From assembly GCF_050908995.1 (NCBI RefSeq), contig NC_135119.1:2232001-2296000 (forward strand): a DNA stretch of 64,000 bases, written 5' to 3'. The position numbers and the translations under genes were made by a program. Shown here piece by piece: positions 10,645-21,678 of this stretch. Every line of letters begins with the position of its first letter. The first letter of the stretch is position 1. The notes under the pieces were generated by a model, which was not told the origin of the DNA, did no database searches, and worked only from the letters and a program-made list of their open reading frames with translations. Origin of the DNA: Andrena cerasifolii (lineage: Eukaryota; Arthropoda; Insecta; Hymenoptera; Andrenidae).

Positions 10645-11405
10645 GAAAAAGAGTGAATGCGCGGATCCGATTTATTATAGCCCTACGTGATACGTGCCGC
10701 GTCGAAATCGCAATAGCCGACAACAAATGCAACGAGTTGTACTTCTCCATGTCTACGTGGAAGCTTCTGTTGCAATAAGAACCTGAGATTCTTCAACGTT
10801 TCCGTAACGACGCAATGCCATTGCCTCAAGACCCTATCATCGTTGATCATTTGCGCATCGACTTCGCACGAGCTGCCAAAATATCGAATGGTAGTTCCAT
10901 CATATACATGACTGAAGCTACGATACTCCAAATGTTCAAATGCGATCGCTGCATCGATTAGATGGTGTCGTGGTTATTGGAAATTCTGTACTCCGTAACC
11001 AGCAAGTACGCGCCCTTTGTCGACATTATACGTACCGCTTCGACATCGACCGCGCACTATGAAAAACTTATTTCAGAAAGCGAATACTTCGAACCACATT
11101 CTTTGTTAGATTGTAAACTATTAGCGTTAGGCTTGGATTCGATTATAGGAACCCTTTGAATTTTCGCGGTTTCGAGAATGCGCGAAGATACTGCGCATTA
11201 TTCTCGGAAGTGGACCTTTGATCATTAGAGCTATATGTTTTGGCGTGGTTATCACGCGATGGTCATGCAGGTTTCGACTTGCATCTTCTACGCGTGATAC
11301 CTCCCTATGTTTTGTCTACACACCGAGAGTGAGATAGAGATAGATTCATGTCGTACCTCTATCTCGCACTCCTTGTTCGAACGTCACGACCTTGGGGCGA
11401 AAGAG
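10195..11405. repeat. Right inverted arm of the Polinton-like block
   Basis: Inverted and diverged counterpart of the left arm at 5241-7290. Its outer end (11145-11405) matches 5240-5507 inverted. It also carries a plus-strand remnant of arm gene A (10683-11157) and the intact gene B. Confidence 0.7.
10683..11157 (+). pseudogene. Uncharacterised arm gene A (right copy, partial)
   Basis: Plus-strand sequence parallel to the minus-strand frames at 6015-6475. The best open piece (from 10962) reads SWLLEILYSVTSKYAPFVDI and KLLALGLDS, matching the left copy. A TAG at 10959-10961 interrupts the frame where the left copy has a leucine codon region. Not recognised as a known family. Confidence 0.4.
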
Positions 11406-12654
11406 GGTGGCAGTTCGCTTTGAATTTTCGCGCCTCCGACAACGCGTGATGATTCACCTACGGTACCCCCTACCCTGCCTCACCCCCTCTCCAACGGTGC
11501 GGTACCCCCCGCCCCGCTTCACCCCCACGCCCTGCGTTGCTCCAGAATCGGTAAAGCTTAACTACTCCCCGGTTTCCCCTACAATTCGTTAAAATTTGTA
11601 CTTTTTCTTTACTTTCGGGAAAACTTATTTTTGAGGCTTACTTTTCTTAAACGAAAGTTTTTCAATTGTACACCTATCTTACATATCCTATTAATATTAC
11701 GAATTACCTTTACCGCATTATGTTTAACAAGTTTAAATTCAATAAATGCATATAAGAAGATTACTAATAGCTGTCTACGATCCTATGTTTATTTTAATTT
11801 GTTTATACAACCTTCACTGCGCGATTTAATTTAACATACAACTAATCCTTTTTAACCCGTCACCCTACAAAATTCTTTACTTCATGTGCATCAATTTCTA
11901 ATGCACATCTCATAATACTTTAATGATATTTGTAATGTCGCGAGTGTCGATAAAAATTCGCAATGGAATTTAAAACAAGTTTTACATTTGAAAACAAAAG
12001 CTTTGTATAAATTCCATTTTGAAACGGCAAAAAACATTTAATAATGAATATTTAATATAATACGTAGTATGTACCTACACCAATCCCGTGGAAAATCTGT
12101 TTTAAAAATGTGTTTTAACAAATTAACATCAATATTTTCGTAAAATATTATACAGAAATAACATTTTTTCGGATATATTACTACTTTTGTCTACTTAAAA
12201 TGATTCTAAAACACATTTTTATTAGTTTTGTGTTATCTGTTTTTTTTTTATAAAAGTGAAATATAAATAAATATCAATACACGAAAAAATGCATAGAAGC
12301 AATTTTCTTAATACAAATTTTTTTTGTTTATTAGTATACTGTAATGTTTCCGTTAAATATTGTACGTACATACGTTGACATATCTTGCGCCCCGTTTACT
12401 AACCGTCGATATTTTTTTCGTTTTCTTAAAGTAACGATTATTTCACGAATCGCAGGATACCAAAATATTCATCGACGCTACTGGTCTTTTTACCAAACAG
12501 GCGCTACCGCCCAAAGTGTCGGGCTTTCTGTTTGATAAGCGTCGTGCGTACGTACACCTATTAGAAATTTCACGACGGCATCGTAAATCAAATCGTCCGA
12601 CTTTCATTTCCGATGGTTTCGTGACCACTGTGCTACGTCGAAGACGTCGCTGTC
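11406..12654. other. Intergenic, AT-rich
   Basis: A short C-rich pyrimidine patch (11460-11585) is followed by strongly AT-rich sequence to 12400. From 12400 to 12655 base composition rises and open frames appear on both strands, but none is recognisable as a protein. Confidence 0.35.
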
Positions 12655-12658
12655 TTAA

Positions 12659-12976
12659 GGTAGGTATCCACTTCTTGCGTATCCTCGTATCGTATCGTCG
12701 CACATCGTTGCGTACTTATCAGTGTGCACGGGCAGCGTTGCACCGTCGCGTATCAAAATTTGATACAACCATACGCAACGGACTCGATCGGTCATTGGTC
12801 GGTTTATCGCCGTCGCATAAAAAGAATGACACGGCATTTGGCTGCTCCACTGTAGACGGATACCCAGCGATGATGCGGGGAAAGATCACACTACCGTTGC
12901 ACCGGACCCACCATATCGCTGGATGATACACAACGATGACAGGACACGAGAATACGCAATAAGTGGATACCTATCG
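12659..12976. mobile_element. TTAA-flanked MITE
   Basis: 318 bp with ends GGTAGGTATCCACTTCTTGC and the complement of CGATAGGTATCCACTTATTGC, flanked by TTAA at 12655-12658 and 12977-12980. Open frames inside are shadows of the inverted structure. Confidence 0.75.
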
Positions 12977-12980
12977 TTAA

Positions 12981-13560
12981 TGATTAGCCAAATTTCTGGC
13001 ACCTCTCAGTTGACGTAATATGGATAAGTCATCAATATATTAAACCATGCGCACCTTTCGTCTATCTTGTGCAAAGTAAATTTAATATAAAGCACTAGTG
13101 AAGAAAGAGTGACTCAAGAAATAGCCTCTATTTGGTCCCACGATTTTGGAACTGAATTTTGTGCCAAATGATACCTTATGAGAAGACATTACTCACAACA
13201 AATTGTCAATTTGAGGTGACAAGTAGTTTCTGAGACATGACTTACTACGGACTTTCATGTCAGACCGAAATTTAAAGAATTGTTCGCAGGAGTTTTGCTG
13301 ACTGCTAACAACAAATTTGAACTTAGATTTTCAAAATTCATAACTTCTATTGCGAGAATGTCGCTAAAACAGTCATTCAGCGGCCACGGTCGTAAGTAAA
13401 CATATATATTCTATTAATTAGAATATAGCAGCTTCCAAAAAATTGAAACAAATTATTATTAACACCGTAAATATTACTTTAGTTTCTAAAATTCATTTTA
13501 TGACATTTTACGTTACGAATATTAGAACAAAGTTTTATTAAATTTAAATATTTTTTGACA
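12981..13560. other. Intergenic, nothing recognised
   Basis: AT-rich sequence without recognisable coding or repeat structure. Confidence 0.35.
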
Positions 13561-14262
13561 TAGGGTAGGGTGGGGCTAAAAGTCTCGCTTTTCGTATAAA
13601 CGTATGTAAAATTTAGTACAAACAATCTAGAGATGTCTGGTGTTATTTTGTATAAACTATAACTGTTATGCTTTACGTTCACGAAGTACGTTTGTAGATA
13701 CTGTAATTTTCTGTTGAGTTATACCACAAAATGTTTGTCAATGCAGAATGGATTTCTTGCCCCACGCACGGGGCAAAAAGTTCATTGCATGTGGTAAAAA
13801 GTCCCTAATTTCTTTTCGTGTAATATTAAACTAAATAAGTAAAAAACTCTTTTCAAATCAACAAATATTTATTAAACCAATTCTTTTGGTATACAATATT
13901 GAAAGGAAAGCATGACCACTTTAACAAAAAATAAAAATATAAGTCAGAGACTCACTTTGAATTAAAAACTAAAAAAAAATCGCTCAACTAAAACAAAAAC
14001 ACTATTTAAAGACTTTGGCATCATTTCTTTATACTTTGGCCATCTTATTATGAAAAGAAATAATAAAATATATATTTTCAGTCTGAGGGACTTTTTCACC
14101 AATGGTACCTCTATAGTTTCTGCGACATATACGTTAGAAAATATTATCATTCAGCAATAAACAATATCATGCACACATTACTAAAGGAACATACAATTTT
14201 AACGTACTTGGTCGATACGCTTTTAACCTTTAGAGGGCCGGGCTGGCAACTATAGTGGCCAC

Positions 14263-15545
14263 TAGTGTTCCTGATTTCTCCATATTTTTTGTTTCTCGAG
14301 AAATCAGAAATGAGATCATATTTCTTGAGAATTCTCGAGAATTCTCGAGAAATGGAAAAAAATATTGCAAAAATTATAGTTTTAAAATAATGTTGGTAAT
14401 ATTTATCAAAAACACAAGAATACTTTAACTAAATGATTATTCCTGTCTAATTTATACAAAACTTGTGTAAATGAAAAAATGGATATTAAATAAAATTGGT
14501 AAATTTATTAATTTAATACAAAATTTGTACAAAGCGTAGCATTACTTTTTGGTTGTAAAATTTATTTTTAAATAGCACAATGCGTCTAATACGTCAGCGA
14601 ATCTATTTCTTTTTTGTGGCAAAATTTGTTACTGTTATATTTTGACGTTTTATATATATCTATCTTGGCTTAAATGAAAAAATGCGTCTTTCGACTCTTT
14701 TGGAAGAAATTCTGGATCATGCAAAAATTTTATACGGGACACAATAGTCTTATCTCCTCTTTTCTATATTTCTTCTTTAATAGCCACGAGAAACTCATTA
14801 GCTATTTAATTCAGTATACAATTTTTCTAAATTTTTAAATAAGAATTTAAGAGCACCTTCAGCAGTTAATAATATCGAATCTTCCGTACTGTGATTTTCT
14901 ATTGGAATTCATATAGGTTCTAATGTTATTAATAAGATGTATTATAAATTGTAGATGTGTTTATACGTTCGCGATTAACTAGTAATACATTCATTTACGA
15001 AAATAAATGAGATTTATAATATTTTTCCGAGACTTAAGTTTCTCGAGAAATTATACTATTTCTCGAGAAATAAGAAATAAGCAATTATAGTATTTCTCGA
15101 GAATTAAGAAATAAGCAATTATACTATTGCTCGAGAAATAAGAAATAAGCAATTATAATATTTCTCGAGAAATAAGAAATAAGCAATTATACTATTTCTC
15201 GAGAAATAAGAAATAAGCAATTATACTATTTCTCGAGAAATAAGAAATAAGCAATTATAATATTTCTCGAGAAATAAGAAATAAGCAATTATACTATTTC
15301 TCGAGAAATAAGAAATAAACAATTATAATATTTCTCGAGAAATAAGAAATAAGCAATTATACTATTTCTCGAGAAATAAGAAATAAGCAATTATACTATT
15401 TCTCGAGAAATAAGAAATAAGCAATTATACTATTTCTCGAGAAATAAGAAATAAGCAATTATACTATTTCTCGAGAAATAAGAAATAAGCAATTATAAAA
15501 TTTCTCGAGAAATTCTCGAGAAAGCATTCTCGATAAAGAACACTA
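14263..15545. mobile_element. hAT-like MITE, copy 1
   Basis: Begins TAGTGTTCCTGATTTCTC and ends GAACACTA, flanked by the exact 8-bp repeat GTGGCCAC (14255-14262 and 15546-15553). An 8-bp duplication is the hAT hallmark. A second copy is at 26192-27337. The right part is a tandem repeat built on the palindrome TTTCTCGAGAAA. Confidence 0.8.
15055..15512. repeat. 34-bp tandem repeat centred on TTTCTCGAGAAA
   Basis: About thirteen tandem copies of a 34-base unit containing TTTCTCGAGAAATAAGAAAT and an AGCAATTATACTA spacer. The copy at 26192-27337 has only one or two units, so the array expanded in this copy. Confidence 0.9.
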
Positions 15546-15998
15546 GTGGCCACCTACGAGTTTGGATACATTGCCGGCCATTTTAGTGGTATATATGCAA
15601 AAATTTTAAGTAAATAAAATTTACAATTTCAATGAAAAAATCCCGGCCCTCTAAAGGTTAAACTGTGGTTTACTCCGTATAACACAATAAAGACGACGTA
15701 CCTATTTCTTTTATTTTTACGATACATAAAATACCGAAGGCGTCGTGTAATTCGCACGAACGTCCAGGAGCGACTGGCGACTCTGTGACCACCTCCGTTT
15801 CTTCTAGCCTTTTACATAATTTACTACGAAACTCATTACATTGTTTAGGAATAGAGATTTTGAAGTCGGGACTTTTTACCCGCCGGACTTTTAGCCCCAC
15901 CCTACCCTACAACCCGCTATATTGAATCGGCCATAATGAATTTTGTAAATCTAAGTTCATCTTCATTATTAGCAGTCAAGAAAACCCCTGGGGATTAA

Positions 15999-17040
15999 GG
16001 GGGGAGCCTGGTGTAGTGGATCGAAGAAATCGATTTTTTTTTTGCATAAATCAATAGTTGAACATCACGACAATATGTTCCCAAAGCCGCAAAACGAAAT
16101 TCGAAAAATTAAAGCGGATATAGCCGGTTTTGCTACGGAGCGCCAGGCTACCACAAAACTTTAAATGCGTTTTTCTCGAAACGGCAGTTTCACACTTTGC
16201 GGGCAATATTACTCCAAAAATATTCAACCAATCGACTTGGCCTTGTGCACGGATATTTGTGAACATTTTCCTCACAGAGCTAAGTTATTGGTATAATGAT
16301 ATTGTTTAAATAAATAACTTTTTTTACACATTTAAGGGGGGGAGTCTAGTGTAGGGGGTCGAAGAAATCGATTTTTTTTTGCATAAATCAATAGTTAAAC
16401 ATCGCGATAATATGCTCCCAAAGCAGCAAAACGAAATTCGAAAAATTAAAGCGGATATAGCCGATTTTGCTACGGAGCGCCAGGCTACCACAAAACTTGA
16501 AATGTGTTTTTCTCGAAACGACAGTTTTATACTTTGCGGGCAATGTAACTAAAAAAATATTCAACCAATCGACTTGGCATTGTGCACGGATATTTGTGAA
16601 CATTTTCTTCATAGTACTAAGTTATTAGTATAATGATGTTGTTTAAATAAATAACTTTTTTTTAGACATTTAAGGCAAAATTTCGTTGGAAACAGTGAAC
16701 TTTTTATTCAAGGGGCCGCCATTTGTTCATTTTGCGTCTTTTAAGTTTCAAATTTCTTCATTCTGTGCGTACACTCATAAACTAAAAGAAAATTGTTCGA
16801 TTTTTGGTTTCAGATGAAACCAAAAGACGCTACGTTGCCCACAGTGCAATAATTGCGTCGCCAACGGACTGGGCATAACTTTGTTATTTGCCGCTCTTTT
16901 TTAATAAAATTTTTTTGTTATATACCTTAACCTGTTAATACAATATCCTGAAAGTTTCAGAAAGATCTATCAAATACTTTCTTTAAAAAAAATTCCCGAA
17001 AAATGCCTCGATTTTCATTTAGTTACACCAGGCTCCCCCC
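15999..17040. mobile_element. TTAA-flanked element with duplicated left end
   Basis: Ends GGGGGGAGCCTGGTGTA / TACACCAGGCTCCCCCC with TTAA at 15995-15998 and 17041-17044. The first 335 bases (from 15999) are repeated directly from about 16336, including the TTAA and the end sequence. The parallel minus-strand frames (16051-16275 and 16388-16612) simply reflect this duplication; no protein family was recognised. Confidence 0.75.
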
Positions 17041-17044
17041 TTAA

Positions 17045-18250
17045 GTAGCTTGGAAGAGTCAGTCACAACGTCACTTCTTTGAAATATAAAGCTGTGCCCG
17101 GTGATGGGATGTGGTAAACGATGCAGGCCTCTCTAGTTCGATTAGGCTTTCCTTATCACAGTCACACGTCCTTTTATCGTACACAGTTAATTTGACGTCG
17201 ATGTAAAATATAGAATTATATTTTTTCCTACCATTTCAAGTTTTATTACGATTTTTTGGTTGTACAGGTAAAAACTGAGATTGATCTACAATACGGACGA
17301 TTACATAAAATTGGATTTGCGTTGAAAGCAAGATGGTCTGCATCGAGATGATGGGAATGCAAGTTTCACGTTAAGGCTGCACAGCCCGTCACTCCATTAT
17401 TTTTCCCACCAACGAATTTCGTAGCGACACCACGGGAAAGTTTACGTGGGTGGCACGAAGATACGTTCCCACTTAAATCCACGATAGGATTCCCAAGCGA
17501 TACCGTGAATTATGTGTTGCGTTGGAACTTAAATTCTGGCAGCAAATGCCGTCGCTAAAGCGAAGTAGCCTCGTCAGGGTTCTATACACTTTGAATTAAA
17601 ACTGACATTTTTTGGAATTGTGATTTCACATTGACCATTCGTTGACACTCTGGGTGTGAGCCACCCATAAGCTGATTTTGACATGCAAAATAAATATCTT
17701 TCCTTCAAAGCCGACTTATAAACTATTTTTTTCTCAAAATATTATATCTGAACAAGAACTCTGTAGATTTTGAGTTTCTAATGTAGAAATTTGTAAAAGT
17801 TACAATTTTTTGGAGATTTTCTTCGTTTTTTCTCGACATATGGTAATCTAGAATCTGTCCACAAAAACTGTGACAAAATTTCAATAAAAAAAAACTGTTG
17901 GAATGCATTCTAGAAACCTTGAAAATGACCCACGATTTTTTTCATAACAATGGGATTTTTTAGATGAGAGTCGCAGTCAAAAACTGCTCTGGGTGTGAGT
18001 CACCCAGGTATGTCAAAGATAATCGAAATAGTGGTGTGTAGGTAAACGAAGGGTTAAAAATATGAGTTAACTTGTAACGCTATTATTAATGTTCAGCTTT
18101 ATCTGACAAAACTGGTGATACTCGGAAGTAACATAAATATCAGCATTTTCTTTGAAATACACAAACTGAGGCATTATCGATCCTACTGCATTGAACTTGC
18201 TAGCGTATTTGTACGAAATATACCGAGAAATTGAAATTTATGTTCAAACA
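17045..18250. other. Intergenic
   Basis: No gene recognised. Two direct copies of CTCTGGGTGTGAG(C/T)CACCCA occur near 17650 and 17987 and may mark a further small element. Confidence 0.35.
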
Positions 18251-18559
18251 TATACCGGGTGTTTCATCTAACTTTATCACTTGAAATATTTTTGCTGTGC
18301 ATAAAAATGTTTCCTTCAAATGTTGCATAGTTTTTTGGGAACCGGCGTATAGTAGGAATAATTTTATTCTCTTGGGAGGGGTTAAAGTAAATGGCCCAGT
18401 GCTTAAATAAGGCCCAATAATTAAAAAATGAGAAGAAATTTTGTTAATAACAGTTTTACTAATTTGCAACGTTTAAATTGGTCGAAATATAATTGCAAAA
18501 CGTATTAGCATTATATAGATACAATTATAAGCTTACATAACTAAATCGAAAATAAAAAT

Positions 18560-19280
18560 TATAAAATAATAAGTAATTACAACCTTAACAAAAATATTCT
18601 CTCGCTTGCTTGAACCCATTAGATAAGAAGTGAGATTTAAACTGTTGAAGCTTTACTGTACAATAATATTTTTGCATGATATAACTAAATAGTAATATCA
18701 TGCAAAAATATTATTGTACAGTAAAGCTTCATATATAACTGATATAACTAAATAGTAATATCATGCAAAAATATTATTGTACAGTAAAACTATTTAGTTA
18801 TATCATGCAAAAATATTATTGTACAGTAAAACTATTTAGTTATATCATGCAAAAATATTATTGTACAGTAAAACTATTTAGTTATATCATGCAAAAATAT
18901 TATTGTACAGTAAAACTATTTAGTTATATCATGCAAAAATATTATTGTACAGTAAAACTATTTAGTTATATCATGCAAAAATATTATTGTACAGTAAAAC
19001 TATTTAGTTATATCATGCAAAAATATTATTGTACAGTAAAACTATTTAGTTATATCATGCAAAAATATTATTGTACAGTAAAACTATTTAGTTATATCAT
19101 GCAAAAATATTATTGTACAGTAAAACTATTTAGTTATATCATGCAAAAATATTATTGTACAGTAAAACTATTTAGTTATATCATGCAAAAATATCATTGT
19201 ACAGTAAAGCTGCAACAGTTTCAATCTCACTTCTTATCTAATGGGCTGAAGTAAGCGAGAGAATATTTTTGTTAAGGTTG
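18560..19280. repeat. Palindromic block with tandem repeat core
   Basis: The left arm (TTAACAAAAATATTCTCTCG onward) and the right arm (CGAGAGAATATTTTTGTTAA) are inverted copies. A partial third copy of the inner arm (GAAGTGAGATTGAAACTGTT) lies at 19542-19610. Confidence 0.8.
18763..19196. repeat. 42-bp tandem repeat
   Basis: About ten near-identical copies of a 42-base unit (ATGCAAAAATATTATTGTAC, then AGTAAAACTATTTAGTTATATC). Because 42 is divisible by three, the array makes a long open frame repeating MQKYYCTVKLFSYI. I regard that frame as a consequence of the repeat, not a gene. Confidence 0.9.
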
Positions 19281-20552
19281 TAATTACTTATTATTTTATA
19301 ATTTTTGAAACAGTACAGTTGTTTCGGATTTATTAAATATTGAAGAATTGAAAATTAATTGGATCTCTTATTAATTTTTCGTTTTTAATATTGAAATTCT
19401 TGCGTTTAACCACTAGTACGCGAAAACATGACACGGTCCAGTTATTAAACGCGAGTTTAATGCTGCTTCAACACTGGTAGAGACGCCAGTACTCAGTGAA
19501 GTTTTGAGATTATTAATATTTTTTGTATCCTATATATTATAAGAAGTGAGATTGAAACTGTTGAAGCTTTACTGTACAATAATATTTTTGCATGATATAA
19601 CTATTTAGTATTTCTTGTATCCTATATATTTATGTTATTAATAACTATACAAAAATATAATACTGTTTAAGAATTATTAGGATAATTAATCTTAAACTCG
19701 TCATAATATTAACATAATCTAGAATTTTATAAACGACTAAAGAAACCCAAATTAATTAATTCGGGTAAATAGTAAAGAATTTAACACAAATTTATTATAA
19801 ATAAAATGTTTTTATTTCCCAAAAATATTACCATATTGATTTCTTTTTATTAATTGATAGAAATAGTTAAATTAAATATATATTCAATAATTGGAGCACT
19901 GATAATTAATGACTGGGACACGCTATGAATTTCATTTAATTACTGGGCCATATGAACAGTATCATGTTTTAATTAATTGAAAACTTTTCCTTTGACAAAT
20001 GTAGATTCTTCTACTTTATCTGAAAGTAGAAATTTTACGCTTTCGAATAATCATATTTAGTTATCAACTGCTTCCTTAACTGTTCCGCCACTGGGCCATT
20101 TATCTTAATGAGATACGAATGTTAACTTTTTTTTTTAAATGGAATGCTATATTTTATTTGTCAGTGCCCGGTAGCCACTTTAAAGACGAATTGAACAACC
20201 TATAACAATAAGTCCTTCAACTTCACTAAAGGTCGTACAAAAAAAAATTTGTGTACAATTTTTTGTGCCACTGCGAAATAACATTCTGTTTAATCTACGG
20301 CCGTTTAGAACGCGTCACTTGTTTATCAACATGTCTTTGTTTATGTTCGCCACTTGTTACGAGCTAAACTTTACATATAGCAGAAATATTTGTGGTGATA
20401 AAGTTAGGTGAAACACCCTGTATACTTATTTATTTGTATTTTTATAGGAGTATCCTTAGAGAACAGTAACATGTCGAAATCGAAGGAAGTAAATTCTTTT
20501 ACGCAATTCAATTCCTTAAGATACACATAAGACAACCATTAACTATATACAT

Positions 20553-21670
20553 TAGGGTGGCTCTTATTTTCAACGTTTGAATTTTCTTCGGGGCACCCTC
20601 CGGAATAGTTCCAAATAATTAAAAAAAAAACTGTTTAAAGTTTGAGCTCGATCGGATAACGGGAAAGGGTGACCCTGGGCCCTTAAACGTTTAAATCATT
20701 ATTTAACAGCTCGCGAAGTCGATTTTATATATTATCCTCCAAGTTATTGATTAAATAAAAAAATGTGTCCAACAAAAGTTGTAGATCTGGACAAGGAGCA
20801 TATTTTATGTTGTATTACTTTTTCTCGTGCGACAAACGGTTTTCGAAAAAACTCCGAAAAACTAAAAAAAAACTTTTTCTCAAATTTTGAAAGTTTAAAT
20901 GCTTCTAGAACACTTTATTTATGAAGGCGAACAAAAAATGGAATTTTTATTTTCGAGGACTATTTTTTAAACATTTAAGGGGGGGCATATACCGAAAAAA
21001 TGCGAAAAAGATAAAAAAAAATAATTTCTTATTTTCAGTGTTTGATATGTCATGAATGTTTCTTGAAAATTTGAAAGCGAAATTCACAAAAATATCGAAG
21101 ATATAGAATCTATAATATCGGTTCCAAAATTTTAAGAAACATCCATGACATATCAAACACTGAAAATAAGAAAAAAAAATTTTTTATTTTTTTCGCATAT
21201 TTCGGTATATGCCCCCACCCTTAAATGTTTAAAAAATAGTTCTCGAAAATAAAAATTTCATTTTTTTGTTCGCCTTCATAAATAAAAAGTGTTCTAGAAG
21301 CATTTAAACTTTCAAAATTTGAGGGAAAAAAGTTTTTTTTTTTAGTTTTCCGGACTTTCTTCGAAAACCGTTTGTCGCACGAGAAAAAGTAATAAAACAT
21401 AAAAGATGCTCCTTGTCCGGATCTACAACTTTTGTTTGACAATTTTTTTTATTTAATCAATAACTTGGAGGATATTATATAAAATCGACTTCGCGAGCTG
21501 TTAAATAATGATTTAAACGTTTAAGGGCCTAGGGGCACCCTTTCCCGTTATCCAATCGAGCTCAAACATTACACGGATTTTTTGTATAATTATTTCGAAC
21601 TATTCTGGAGGGAGCCCCGAAGAAAATCTTGAGAAAAAAAATTCACCAAGAGTAAATAAGAACCACCCTA
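20553..21670. mobile_element. Foldback element with 8-bp target repeat (hAT-like)
   Basis: Ends TAGGGTGGCTCTTATTT / AAATAAGAACCACCCTA with the 8-bp repeat ATATACAT at 20545-20552 and 21671-21678. The two arms (20553-20974 and 21225-21670) are nearly complete inverted copies, so the element folds back along almost its whole length. Confidence 0.8.
20979..21220. mobile_element. TTAA-flanked MITE at the apex of the foldback
   Basis: 242 bp, ends GGGGGGGCATATACCGAAA and the complement of GGGTGGGGGCATATACCGAAA, with TTAA at 20975-20978 and 21221-21224. Also internally palindromic around AGTGTTTGATATGTCATG / CATGACATATCAAACACT. Confidence 0.75.
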
Positions 21671-21678
21671 ATATACAT

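Larger units (their letters stand above)
5241..11405. mobile_element. Decayed Polinton/Maverick-like element
   Basis: The block is bounded by long inverted arms (5241-7290 and 10195-11405). Between them lie remains of a protein-primed type B DNA polymerase on the plus strand (about 7790-8770) and a chromodomain integrase on the minus strand (9280-9774). That pair is the signature of Polinton/Maverick elements and the related adintoviruses. I did not recognise a capsid protein, an FtsK-like packaging ATPase or a capsid-maturation protease. The polymerase has frameshifts, so the copy is dead. The arms carry two further open frames of unknown function. Confidence 0.65.
14227..15658. mobile_element. 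TTAA-flanked MITE, itself interrupted
   Basis: Ends CCTTTAGAGGGCCGGG / CCCGGCCCTCTAAAGG with TTAA at 14223-14226 and 15659-15662. Removing the nested hAT-like element and its duplicated target leaves only about 141 bp. Confidence 0.8.
13563..15907. mobile_element. Pogo-like element (TA target), host of nested insertions
   Basis: Ends GGGTAGGGTGGGGCTAAAAG on the left and its complement on the right (to 15907), flanked by TA (13561-13562, 15908-15909). The interior resembles, inverted, the plus-strand element at about 62900-63858, which still shows a pogo-type helix-turn-helix. Without the nested insertion (14227-15658) this copy is about 0.9 kb and non-coding. It contains internal GGGGCAAAAAG-type repeats. 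Confidence 0.7.
18253..20422. mobile_element. TA-bounded element with internal palindrome
   Basis: Ends TACCGGGTGTTTCATCTAAC and the complement of TACAGGGTGTTTCACCTAAC, bounded by TA. Mariner-like by target. The interior carries a palindromic block (18560-19280) and no recognisable transposase. Confidence 0.6.

Noticed and set aside
12516..12926. 136-codon plus-strand frame
   Set aside because: It runs across the border of a TTAA MITE (12659-12976) and owes its length to that element's base composition.
15055..15512. CRISPR-like regular repeat array
   Set aside because: Spacers are as conserved as the repeats and it lies inside a eukaryotic MITE, so it is an ordinary tandem repeat.
18763..19254. 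163-codon open frame of repeated MQKYYCTVKLFSYI units
   Set aside because: It is produced by a 42-bp tandem repeat whose length is a multiple of three; no codon bias or start context supports a gene.
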